Notes under the pieces: model-generated
The model's input: the letters and a program-made list of their open reading frames with translations, nothing else
What the model was told of the DNA's origin: nothing
The model's database searches: none
Shown: positions 17,239 to 24,831 of the stretch, piece after piece
How positions within the stretch are numbered: the stretch's first letter is position 1
Layout of the letters: each line of letters starts with the position of its first letter
Position numbers and translations under genes: made by a program
Source: Methanobrevibacter sp.
GTDB lineage: Archaea > Methanobacteriota > Methanobacteria > Methanobacteriales > Methanobacteriaceae
Length of the DNA stretch: 45,299 nt
Direction: 5' to 3'
Assembly: GCF_017410345.1 (NCBI RefSeq)
Contig: NZ_JAFQQZ010000051.1
Span: 1-45,299, forward strand

Positions 17239-18687
17239 ATGTCAATTAAAGAAAGTCTTGAAAAGGTAAGAGATAATGTATGGGAACTTCCAAGCAGTTA
17301 TAAAAAGGAAATGAGAGTTCCTGGAAGATTGTATCTTGATGATGAAGCTGTTGAAAACATTGAAGAAGGGGCAGTTGAGCAAGTGGCGAATGTAGCTTGC
17401 ATGCCAGGTATTCAAGGAGCATCAATAGCTATGCCGGACATCCACTTCGGATACGGTTTCAGCATTGGTGGTGTAGGAGCTTTTAATTATAATAATGGTG
17501 TTGTAAGTCCTGGAGGAGTAGGCTTTGACATTAACTGTGGAGTCAGAATGCTTAGAACCAACTTGACTGAAGATGAAATCAAGCCTAAGCTTAAGGAACT
17601 TACTGAAACCTTGTTCAAGAACATTCCATCAGGTGTGGGAAGCAAAGGTCAAATCAGACTTAAGGATAATGAAATCAATGAAGTCTTGGACTACGGCGCT
17701 TGGTGGGCTGTTGAGAGAGGATTCGGTTGGGAAGATGACCTTAAATTCCTGGAAGAAAACGGTAGAATGAAAGAGGCTGAATCAGCTATTGTAAGTGATA
17801 AGGCTAAAAAAAGAGGAATTCCACAATTAGGTTCATTAGGTTCCGGAAACCACTTCCTTGAAGTTCAAAAGATTGAAGAGATCTATGATGAAACCGTAGC
17901 AAAGGCATTCGGTCTTGAAGCGGGATCAATAGCCATCATGATTCACAGCGGTTCAAGGGGATGCGGACACCAAATCTGTTCCGATTACTTGAGAAAAATG
18001 GATAAGGCTTACAGAAATTATAAAATAAACATTCCAGACAGGCAATTGGCATGTGCACCTATCGATTCCAAAGAGGCACAAGGCTACTTGAAGGCTATGG
18101 CCGCTGGAGCCAATTATGCATGGGCAAACCGTCAGATGATGTCCCATTGGGTCAGACAATCCTTTGAGGAAGTGTTCTCACGCAGCGCTGATGATATGGC
18201 CATGACCACCATTTATGACGTTGCGCACAATATCGCTAAAAAGGAAGTTCATAAGGTAAAAGGTTCCCACATGGAAGTTCTTGTTCACAGAAAGGGAGCT
18301 ACCCGTGCATTCGGTCCTGGAAGACGTGAAATTCCTAAGGAATACCGAGATGTCGGACAGCCTGTATTGATTCCTGGAACCATGGGTACCGCTTCTTACA
18401 TCTTGCATGGTACCGATGTTGCTATGGAAGAGACCTTCGGTTCAACCGCTCATGGTGCCGGAAGAGTCCTATCAAGAACTGCTGCCAAAAAGCAGTTCAC
18501 TGCAGAAGGAATCGAGAAGGAATTGAATGCAAAAGGAATTCATGTAAAGGCAAATTCCGCTCCTGTCTTGGCTGAAGAGGCACCTGGCGCATACAAGAAT
18601 GTTGATTCAGTCGTCAAGACATCTCACGATGCAGGAATTGCTAAATTAGTGGCTAAAGTTGTTCCTTTGGCAGTTACAAAAGGATAA
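17239..18687 (+). CDS. rtcB: RNA-splicing ligase RtcB
   Basis: The 482-residue protein matches archaeal tRNA-splicing ligase RtcB along its length: [32 protein letters not shown] (Asp/Cys metal ligands), [38 protein letters not shown] (with the guanylylated His region downstream, [24 protein letters not shown]). RtcB joins 2',3'-cyclic phosphate and 5'-OH ends, mainly tRNA halves after intron removal, using GTP and Mn2+. No intein interrupts it. I take ATG 17239; the in-frame GTG 17230 overlaps the ribosome site. Its activator archease is nearby, on the other strand. Confidence 0.95.
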   Translation: MSIKESLEKVRDNVWELPSSYKKEMRVPGRLYLDDEAVENIEEGAVEQVANVACMPGIQGASIAMPDIHFGYGFSIGGVGAFNYNNGVVSPGGVGFDINCGVRMLRTNLTEDEIKPKLKELTETLFKNIPSGVGSKGQIRLKDNEINEVLDYGAWWAVERGFGWEDDLKFLEENGRMKEAESAIVSDKAKKRGIPQLGSLGSGNHFLEVQKIEEIYDETVAKAFGLEAGSIAIMIHSGSRGCGHQICSDYLRKMDKAYRNYKINIPDRQLACAPIDSKEAQGYLKAMAAGANYAWANRQMMSHWVRQSFEEVFSRSADDMAMTTIYDVAHNIAKKEVHKVKGSHMEVLVHRKGATRAFGPGRREIPKEYRDVGQPVLIPGTMGTASYILHGTDVAMEETFGSTAHGAGRVLSRTAAKKQFTAEGIEKELNAKGIHVKANSAPVLAEEAPGAYKNVDSVVKTSHDAGIAKLVAKVVPLAVTKG

Positions 18688-18770
18688 ATATTATCCTTAT
18701 TTTTTATTTTTTAAATTTTTTAATTAATCTATTAATGATAATTAATTTTTTATTTTCATGAGGTTATTTT

Positions 18771-19541
18771 ATGATTGGAATTATTGGTGGAAGCGGAGTA
18801 GAGGAAATCGGTGAATTGGCGGATTCAATTGAAAAGAAAACAGTTGATACAGAATATGGCTCTGTTCAAGTTTCCCTTTTAAGCATTGGAGATGAGACAG
18901 TTGCATTCTTGCCAAGACACTCTGAAGGTCACACATGCCCTCCACATAAAATCAATTTTAAGGCAAACATTATGGCCCTTAAGGAATTGGGTGTCAATCA
19001 GATCATAGCTACAAATGCCGTAGGCTCACTTGATTTGGATATTGGTCCTGGATCCATTGTTCTCCCAGATGACTTTATAGATTTCACTGTAAATAGGGAC
19101 AAGACTTTCTATGACGATAAGGTTGTCCACATTGACATGACCGAACCTTTCTGCAATAGATTAAGAGGAGCCATCTTATCAAATTCCCAATGTGTTAACG
19201 GGCCTGTGGTGGATGGAGGAACCATTGTCTGTGTGGAAGGGCCAAGATTTGAAACTCCTGCTGAGATTAAGATGTTCAGCATACTTGGGGGAACAATTGT
19301 TGGCATGACCACCTTGCCTGAAGCGGTTCTTGCAAGGGAAAAGGGCATATGCTATGCTCCGATAGCTGTTGTTTCCAATTATTCCACATCAATCTCTCCT
19401 ACCAAATTGACTATGGAGGAAGTCATTGAGATAATGGCTCAAAAGAAAGAGGAATTGATTGCCTTGCTCTTAAATACAATCAAGGATCTATCAAAAGACT
19501 GTGATTGCGATTGCCATCACACTTTAGATGGTCTACTTTAA
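18771..19541 (+). CDS. Methylthio-nucleoside phosphorylase (MTA/MTI type)
   Basis: A 256-residue PNP/MTAP-family protein: IGIIGGSGVEEIGEL, FLPRHSEGHTCPPHKINFKAN (phosphate-binding Arg/His), IIATNAVGSLD, and GTIVCVEGPRFETPAEI. It would release methylthioribose-1-phosphate in the recycling of methylthioadenosine from polyamine/SAM metabolism. True MTA phosphorylases carry a base-binding Asp pair (TDYD) near the C terminus. Here the equivalent reads VVSNYSTSIS, so an inosine-type base (5'-methylthioinosine) is likelier, as reported for other methanogens. The C terminus is odd: DCDCDCHH. It lies 83 nt after rtcB with its own AGGT site and may be co-transcribed. Confidence 0.82.
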   Translation: MIGIIGGSGVEEIGELADSIEKKTVDTEYGSVQVSLLSIGDETVAFLPRHSEGHTCPPHKINFKANIMALKELGVNQIIATNAVGSLDLDIGPGSIVLPDDFIDFTVNRDKTFYDDKVVHIDMTEPFCNRLRGAILSNSQCVNGPVVDGGTIVCVEGPRFETPAEIKMFSILGGTIVGMTTLPEAVLAREKGICYAPIAVVSNYSTSISPTKLTMEEVIEIMAQKKEELIALLLNTIKDLSKDCDCDCHHTLDGLL

Positions 19542-20075
19542 GTGAGTATTGCATTGAATAATTCTTCTGATTTTCACTTTTTTATTCTTTTTTCTATTAT
19601 TTTTTCTAATTTTTTATTTTCTAATTTTGCTTCCAATATTTTTCCATCTTTTTCATCTCATTTTCACTTTTTTTACTAAATTCAAAACCTTTATATGCAA
19701 CCAAGTTTATATAATTGTTACCACATCAACCACATGATCTAAAATTTTCAATCACCTTTGGATTATAGATTTAATGAAGGGGTATAAATCTATTTATATG
19801 GTTGATGGACACCAATAAATTATCATCATGTATTTCACTCCTTATATTTTGTTTGTTCATAGTATCAACTCACAGTTTTTTGTTCGCTGTATCATTTCTT
19901 GTATTTCGTTTAAGATAATTTATTGGGTACTTAATGAACTTGGCAGGGGTTGCCTGAATATGTTCGAAGGGGGCGTATTTGGGTTTGGGTGGGAATGTTC
20001 ATTAATTATTTCATTGCCCGATTGGGTTTTTTTTACGTATTCTGTTGTCGAATTTTCATCTGGAGAGGTGTTTTA
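19542..20075 (+). other. Long structured leader or candidate non-coding RNA
   Basis: No convincing gene lies here. Downstream of the promoter at 19681, arms CATCAACCA/TGGTTGATG enclose TAGATTTA/TAAATCTA. A second domain has TTAATGAAC (19931-19939) paired with GTTCATTAA (19997-20005), enclosing GGCAGGGGTTGCC and a G-rich tract (19969-19993) that fits a four-run G-quadruplex pattern. GGGAATG (19991-19997) can alternatively pair with CATTGCCC (20012-20019), and a CCC-GATT-GGG hairpin followed by eight T (20017-20034) looks like a weak terminator. A frame of 82 codons (19828-20076) overlaps the next ATG as TAATG but has no ribosome site. Confidence 0.45.
19681..19698 (+). promoter_or_regulatory. 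Strong BRE/TATA promoter
   Basis: TTCAAAACCTTTATATGC has the A-rich BRE and TTTATA spacing of strong archaeal promoters. It is nearly identical to the one at 24241-24258 (shared AAACCTTTATAT). Transcription would start near 19722, about 350 nt ahead of the next convincing gene. Confidence 0.6.
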
Positions 20076-20780
20076 ATGAATGATTTTGGTTTAGTGCAAT
20101 TGATTTGGATTAAAAGGTTAGTAAGTGAAACAAGCAGGATAAATACTTTGATTGAATGCAACAGCTTATCAAAAAGGGATTTGAATAGATATAAATCTGT
20201 TATCTCAGCTATTGATGACTTTTGTGCATTTGTAATCAATTCCCAGAATTGGAGTGATGTCAGAAACATTTCCAAAATAGTTGATGAAGTTGAAATGGTC
20301 TTATTCCAACATTTTTATGAACAGATAGATGCTTTTGAAAATGAGGAGGTTCACTTGGATTTCTCCCATGAGGATGAAAATGAGATAAATCTCAGATTTG
20401 CAAATCCGTTCATTGAAGATAAGTCCTTTGCAGTGATTGATGATGAGACTTATGAAAATGGGCCTATGCTCGAAGGGGAGATTGTTGAGCTTCCTGAAGA
20501 GATCGAATTGGAAATCAGCAATGAAAATCCATTTTTGGACATATTTGACATGAAACCTGGAGAGTCCCGTGAAATATCTGTAGAGGATTTGATAGAGATT
20601 CTTAGCCAAAATCAAGAAGAGTTCAGCTTCACCTTAAATCCTGAAACATTTCCTGATGAGGCGGATATCCTAAGTGAGGAGGATGAAGTTTCATTGGAGG
20701 AATTCATTGCACACCTCATTGATCACACTTCCACAGAAGGCATGAGATTTGGTTTGATTGATGATAATGATGATTTTTAA
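20076..20780 (+). CDS. Acidic hypothetical protein (234 aa)
   Basis: I do not recognise a family. The product starts MNDFGLVQLIWIKRLVSETS and has a helical N-terminal half of about 100 residues. The C-terminal part is strongly acidic (for example LEGEIVELPEEIELEISNE and a final LIDDNDDF). It has no membrane segment, Cys cluster or catalytic motif. ATG 20076 has GGAGAGGTG upstream; a longer frame starting at TTG 19950 would add 42 Trp/Arg-rich residues from the structured leader and is rejected. The long leader, with possible terminator and alternative pairings, suggests control after transcription initiation. Convergent with the small HTH gene. Confidence 0.7.
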   Translation: MNDFGLVQLIWIKRLVSETSRINTLIECNSLSKRDLNRYKSVISAIDDFCAFVINSQNWSDVRNISKIVDEVEMVLFQHFYEQIDAFENEEVHLDFSHEDENEINLRFANPFIEDKSFAVIDDETYENGPMLEGEIVELPEEIELEISNENPFLDIFDMKPGESREISVEDLIEILSQNQEEFSFTLNPETFPDEADILSEEDEVSLEEFIAHLIDHTSTEGMRFGLIDDNDDF

Positions 20781-20833
20781 TAATTAAAATCATTTAAATC
20801 ATTATTCTCTATTTTTTAATTATTTCTAATTTT

Positions 20834-21028
20834 TTATAATTCACTAATGAAAATGTCCTCTATTTTCACATCAAACTTGTGGGCTATCTTAAAGGCAAGC
20901 TCAAGGGATGGATTGTATTTATCATTTTCAATAGCCACAATGGTTTGTCTGCTGACTCCTAGTTCATTTGCCAATTCCTCTTGGGTAATATTTTCGATGG
21001 CCCTGTAAATTCTTAGATTATTTCTCAT
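20834..21028 (-). CDS. Small XRE/Cro-type HTH regulator (64 aa)
   Basis: The 64-residue protein is a single HTH_3 domain: RIYRAIENITQEELANELGVSRQTIVAIENDKYNPSLELAFKIAHKFDVKIEDIFI. Such one-domain regulators are widespread in Firmicutes and Methanobrevibacter and often control adjacent membrane or metabolic genes. No such partner gene is on its strand here, so its target is unknown. It has a good GAGGGA ribosome site. The C terminus (EDIFISEL) is normal, so it is not truncated. Confidence 0.9.
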   Translation of the reverse strand: MRNNLRIYRAIENITQEELANELGVSRQTIVAIENDKYNPSLELAFKIAHKFDVKIEDIFISEL

Positions 21029-21264
21029 ATTCTCCCTCTTTTTTATAAATTGATTAAAATTCTTAAGTTTTATGTAAAGTTATCTTTACTAATTGTATAA
21101 TTATATCTACTTTATGTTTAATATTATTTACTATTCTTATGTATTTATATATGATTATGAATATATATTCAAAATGTAATTTGATAAGTTTAATTAAATT
21201 ATTTAAAAATGTTCATTGAATTTTAGCATTTCTAAATGATTTAAAAAATAAGGTAGTTGATAAT

Positions 21265-21564
21265 ATGGAAAAAGCTTTAACTTTAAAATATACTTGCAAA
21301 GATTGCGGATTCACTTGGATTACTTTAAATGGTGAACACTCAATCTGTCCTAAATGTCACAGTGAGAACATTGAATTCCTAGATGAAGTGAAAGGTTTGG
21401 ATATTGATTCAATCCTTGCTCATAACAAAAGAAGAGGAGGATGCTGCGGGTCTGCAAGGGGAAAAGGTCCTTTAACTTGTGGAAAACCAATGCCTGATCA
21501 TGCCAATCCTAATATCCCACATCATAGGCATGACAAGAGAACCTGTTGCGGTTACAATGAATAA
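21265..21564 (+). CDS. Zinc-ribbon protein with Cys/His-rich C terminus (99 aa)
   Basis: The N-terminal half (residues 1-45) is a zinc ribbon: YTCKDCGFTW ... SICPKCHSENIEF, two CxxC knuckles. The C-terminal half is basic and rich in metal ligands: GGCCGSARGKG, LTCGKPMPDH, IPHHRHDKRTCCGYNE. This could be a second metal or cluster site, or a nucleic-acid-binding basic region. I do not know a characterised homologue. The gene stands alone behind a divergent intergenic region shared with the HTH regulator, and is followed by a large hairpin. Confidence 0.75.
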   Translation: MEKALTLKYTCKDCGFTWITLNGEHSICPKCHSENIEFLDEVKGLDIDSILAHNKRRGGCCGSARGKGPLTCGKPMPDHANPNIPHHRHDKRTCCGYNE

Positions 21565-21607
21565 TTAATTATTCGTTGATTTAATGATTTTACCCTTAAA
21601 AACTAAA

Positions 21608-21687
21608 ATGGATAATTAGTATTCAATAGCCAGTTTTTATTTTTCCTTTTTAATACCTCCTATTGCTATTGGGTATTAATTATCCAT
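21608..21687 (+). other. 23-bp hairpin with a competing alternative fold
   Basis: ATGGATAATTAGTATTCAATAG... (21608-21630) pairs along its length with 21665-21687, giving a 23-bp stem with three G-T wobbles and a 34-nt U-rich loop. The loop carries ACCTCC, which resembles an anti-Shine-Dalgarno. TTAATACC (21650-21657) can instead pair with GGTATTAA (21672-21679), which would break the long stem. It lies 43 nt after the zinc-ribbon stop and 266 nt before the next gene. The rest of the 389-nt gap is AT-rich and holds the next promoter. Confidence 0.5.
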
Positions 21688-21953
21688 CTCGACCAATTTT
21701 TTCTTTTCTAATTTTTAATAAAACTTTTATTTTCTCGTCTTTCATTTATTAAATTCCTTATTTTATCTGTTTTTTTCTATTTTTTTCTAATTTAAATAAT
21801 AAAATATTTATTATAAAGATAATATAAATTAAAACATAAGATATTTAATTTAATTATCTTATTCTTTAAAATAGGTTATAATTAACTGAATTAACTTATT
21901 AGACTTATTGGAATTATTAAATAATTTAAATTATTTCTTTTTGGAGGATTTTG

Positions 21954-23102
21954 ATGAATAAAAGTGATTTGAAAAGAGACCATTATATGTTGAAAGGTCC
22001 CCTTGCCAAGCAAGGTTATGACTGGTGGTGGCATTCCTTAACCGCTTACAATAAGGAAACAGGTGAACCAAGACCATTCTTCATTGAATACTTTGTGTGT
22101 AACCCTGACTTGGCTGAAGATGAGCCTACCTTAGGTCAAGACCCTAAGAACATTGAAGCAGGCAAAAGACCTTCCTACTGCATGTTGAAAGTGGGAGCAT
22201 GGGGAAAAGAACCTAAACAGATCCATAATTACTATTCCATGAAGGATTTCTCATGTCCTGATGATAAGCTGGACATTAAGGTTGGAGAATACAGCTTGAC
22301 TGAAACCCATATGACTGGATACTGTAAGGTTACTGAAGAGGAAGCCCGCGAACATCCGGAATATATGTGTGATGCAGGAGAAATGAAATGGGACTTGGAT
22401 ATTGACAAGCAAATCACTTTTAATGTAGGATATGGTGCAAACAGTTTCTTTAGAAAATTGAATGCATTTGAAATGTTCTGGCACGCTGAAGGAATAAAGA
22501 CCCAATACAGCGGAACCATTGAAATGGATGGCGTTGAGTATGAGGTCATTCCTGAAAAGTCCTTCGGATATGCTGACAAGAATTGGGGTGGAGACTTTAC
22601 AAGCCCTTGGCTATGGATATCCTCCTGTAATCTGACAAGTTTGATTACCGGCAAGAAACTTAATAATTCTGCTTTTGAAGCTGGTGGTGGAAAGCCTAAG
22701 GCATTCGGTATTTCCCTTCCTCGTAAATTATTGATAGGTTTCTATTATGAAGGAAAGATGTATGAATACAACTTTGCAAGATTCTGGAATAATGTAAGAG
22801 TCAAATTCGGTTTCAAAGAAGGAGAAGACGTAAACGAATGGTTCATCAACTGCAGCAATTGGAACAGCAAGCTTGAACTCAAATTATACTGCAAACGTGA
22901 TGAGATGCTCCTTTTCAATTATGAAGCACCTACCGGTAAAAAGTTACACACCCGTCTTTGGAATGGTGGAAACGGTTACGGTGAAATCAAGTTGATGAAG
23001 AAGGACGGAACCCTTATTGACCATGTGAAAATAGAAAATGCAGGTTGTGAATACGGAGAATATGATGATGACAGAACCCATAATGTTATAGATGACAGAT
23101 AA
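21954..23102 (+). CDS. Tocopherol-cyclase-like protein
   Basis: The 382-residue soluble protein matches the layout of the tocopherol cyclase family (Pfam Tocopherol_cycl, two lipocalin-like beta-barrel halves). The key block is FGYADKNWGGDFTSPWLWISSC, corresponding to GYAEKNWG..FP..W.W in plant and cyanobacterial cyclases. An N-terminal WWWHSL...RPFFIEYF also fits. In plants the enzyme closes the chromanol ring of vitamin E. Methanogens make no tocopherol, so the substrate is unknown; family members of unknown role occur in anaerobic bacteria. ATG 21954 has GGAGGA at ideal spacing; the TTG at 21951 is not needed. A phytol-kinase-like gene follows after 155 nt. Confidence 0.7.
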   Translation: MNKSDLKRDHYMLKGPLAKQGYDWWWHSLTAYNKETGEPRPFFIEYFVCNPDLAEDEPTLGQDPKNIEAGKRPSYCMLKVGAWGKEPKQIHNYYSMKDFSCPDDKLDIKVGEYSLTETHMTGYCKVTEEEAREHPEYMCDAGEMKWDLDIDKQITFNVGYGANSFFRKLNAFEMFWHAEGIKTQYSGTIEMDGVEYEVIPEKSFGYADKNWGGDFTSPWLWISSCNLTSLITGKKLNNSAFEAGGGKPKAFGISLPRKLLIGFYYEGKMYEYNFARFWNNVRVKFGFKEGEDVNEWFINCSNWNSKLELKLYCKRDEMLLFNYEAPTGKKLHTRLWNGGNGYGEIKLMKKDGTLIDHVKIENAGCEYGEYDDDRTHNVIDDR

Positions 23103-23257
23103 GTTATCTATAATATTATTTTTTTTATTCATCAGCTTCTTAATTAATTTAACTTTCATTATTATTTAATAATTTGATTTAATTATTATTCTAAAATTTT
23201 ATTATTATTTTATTAATTTGATTTTAATTATTATTTGGAATTTAAAGAGTAGATATT

Positions 23258-23947
23258 ATGTTATGGACAGACATGATTGCTTTAATCATAGTTTATCTCT
23301 ATGTTATTGTAGTCTTTATATTAGCGGAAAAGGTTTTAAAGAGTAAACCTGAAGTATCTCGTAAGTTTTTACACATTATGGTAGGTAATATGATCTTTGC
23401 CATGCCTTTCTTCTCAGATCCATGGATCATGCTCATATTCATTACCTTGCCTGTTACAGTTGCACTATTCTTCCTTACAGAATATTCCCCTATTACAATC
23501 AAAAACAGTGTAACTGAATCTGGCCATGCATTAGGATTGTTCTTCTATGCATTGATTTGGTCAATTTTGCTCTTGATTTATCCAATATTGATTGATCCTA
23601 ACTTACTCTGGATTGTAGCGATGGCTATTGTTCCTTTAGTATACGGTGATGGATTTGCAGCTCTTGTTGGAGGAAAATGGGGTAATATCAAATATCATGT
23701 ATTTGGTGGAGAAAAGACCCTTATGGGTTCCCTTGCAATGCTTGCTGTAACAGCAGTGCTTTCCGTATTCGTATGGGTGTTCTACAGTGCAATGGGATAC
23801 ACTCTTCCAGAGCTTAACTTCTGGTACATATTGATCATTTCCGCACTTGCAACAATCTGTGAAGCTATCAGTTATGGTGGTATCGACAACCTTACCGTAC
23901 CTTCCGTAACTTCAATCTTGTACTTCCTTGTTGCTACAGTGCTCTAG
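23258..23947 (+). CDS. Phytol/dolichol kinase-like membrane protein (CTP-transferase family)
   Basis: The 229-residue protein has six to seven membrane segments and the motifs of the Dgk1/Sec59/VTE5 family: SRKFLHIMVGNMIF near residue 35, YGDGFAALVGGKWG, GGEKTLMGSLAM, and a final EAISYGGIDNLTVP. These enzymes phosphorylate prenyl alcohols or diacylglycerol with CTP at the membrane. In plants VTE5 makes phytyl phosphate for tocopherol. In an archaeon a geranylgeraniol- or polyprenol-type substrate is plausible. It follows the tocopherol-cyclase-like gene on the same strand, and a perfect intrinsic terminator overlaps its stop. No strong ribosome site is seen. Confidence 0.8.
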   Translation: MLWTDMIALIIVYLYVIVVFILAEKVLKSKPEVSRKFLHIMVGNMIFAMPFFSDPWIMLIFITLPVTVALFFLTEYSPITIKNSVTESGHALGLFFYALIWSILLLIYPILIDPNLLWIVAMAIVPLVYGDGFAALVGGKWGNIKYHVFGGEKTLMGSLAMLAVTAVLSVFVWVFYSAMGYTLPELNFWYILIISALATICEAISYGGIDNLTVPSVTSILYFLVATVL

Positions 23948-23974
23948 TTATCACATATTGTGATAACTTTTTTA
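23946..23974 (+). terminator. Intrinsic terminator after the phytol-kinase-like gene
   Basis: AGTTATCACA (23946-23955), loop TAT, TGTGATAACT (23959-23968) form a perfect 10-bp stem, followed by TTTTTTATTTT. The first arm overlaps the stop codon. Confidence 0.75.
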
Positions 23975-24240
23975 TTTTCTTAATTTTTTATCTATTTTTT
24001 GAATCGTTTTTTCATTTTGTTTTTATATATTCAAATTATATTTTATTTTTTCTGATTTTTCCTACTTAAATAACTTAAATTTATTTTTAATTTTACTGAT
24101 TTATTTTCATTTTAAACAAATATAATCAAGTTTCTTATCATAATTTTAATTTTTATTCCATTTTTAATTATTTAAGCTATTTTAAGTTGATTTTTTTAGT
24201 TTTAATAATTTTTAGATTAAAATAACTTTTTGTTAATAAA

Positions 24241-24258
24241 ATCGAAACCTTTATATAC
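24241..24258 (+). promoter_or_regulatory. Strong BRE/TATA promoter of the cdc48 leader
   Basis: ATCGAAACCTTTATATAC matches the consensus CGAAAnnTTTATATA almost exactly. Transcription would start near 24283, roughly 550 nt ahead of the CDC48 start. Nothing between looks like a protein gene. Confidence 0.65.
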
Positions 24259-24279
24259 TATGAAGTGCAAGTATTATTT

Positions 24280-24831
24280 AGTTACAAAAACTAACTAAAA
24301 GATTTACATTAATAATTGTTGATAAATTTTTAGTAAATTCTTTTAATTCTTTATTTGGTTAATTAAATTGAAGCAATTCAATTTAAAGCGATTGATTAAA
24401 CGAATTAAGTGAATTTAAATGGAATTAATTCTTTAATTATTTATTGATGATTAATTTGGATTCATATTAGTTATTTGAATGAATTGATGGTCTTTAAATC
24501 TTTAGTTTAATTTTAATGTATTTGCCGAAATCTTCGGATTTCATTTGTTTGTATTTGACCGATCTCTTGATTTGGATTATTGATTAAATTCAAGCATTGG
24601 ATAAATGATTTTAAAATTAATTCTAAAAATTGATATTTCTGTGCCATCAATGGTTATTAATGGTCTTTTATTTATTGTAACTCGGTGACACTAATGATCT
24701 TATTAGTGTAGCTTGCGAATCAAGAATCTTAGTGTGACCGTCATATTTATTTATTCATTAATTATTCACTAAACAGAAAAGGAGTTATTTATTAATTAAC
24801 TATTCACTAAACAGAAAAGGAGATGAAGATT
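24280..24831 (+). promoter_or_regulatory. Long leader of cdc48 or separate non-coding RNA
   Basis: The 550-nt stretch is AT-rich with local structure: GAAATC-TTCG-GATTTC (24527-24542, UUCG tetraloop), ACACTAAT/ATTAGTGT (near 24690-24712), and CGGTGACACT/AGTGTGACCG (one mismatch) around it. Two near-identical 34-nt blocks (24751-24784 and 24789-24822, two mismatches) each end in AAACAGAAAAGGAG, so the ribosome site is duplicated. Only the second copy is placed to serve the CDC48 start. Short frames (23 codons from 24516, for example) lack ribosome sites. Confidence 0.5.

Noticed and set aside
17239-18687. Intein in rtcB
   Set aside because: RtcB genes sometimes hold inteins, but the frame is continuous at normal length with all family blocks in order.
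19724-19810. H/ACA guide RNA (stem followed by ACA)
   Set aside because: An ACA follows the CATCAACCA/TGGTTGATG stem, but the internal arms are too asymmetric (about 33 versus 6 nt) for a pseudouridylation pocket.
19828-20076. 82-codon frame in the structured leader, ending as TAATG with the next gene
   Set aside because: No ribosome site, odd composition (Phe, Cys, Trp-rich), and it lies across the inverted repeats and G-rich tract; more likely non-coding.
24516-24587. Short frame (23 codons) in the CDC48 leader
   Set aside because: No ribosome site, no conserved-looking sequence; it overlaps the UUCG hairpin.
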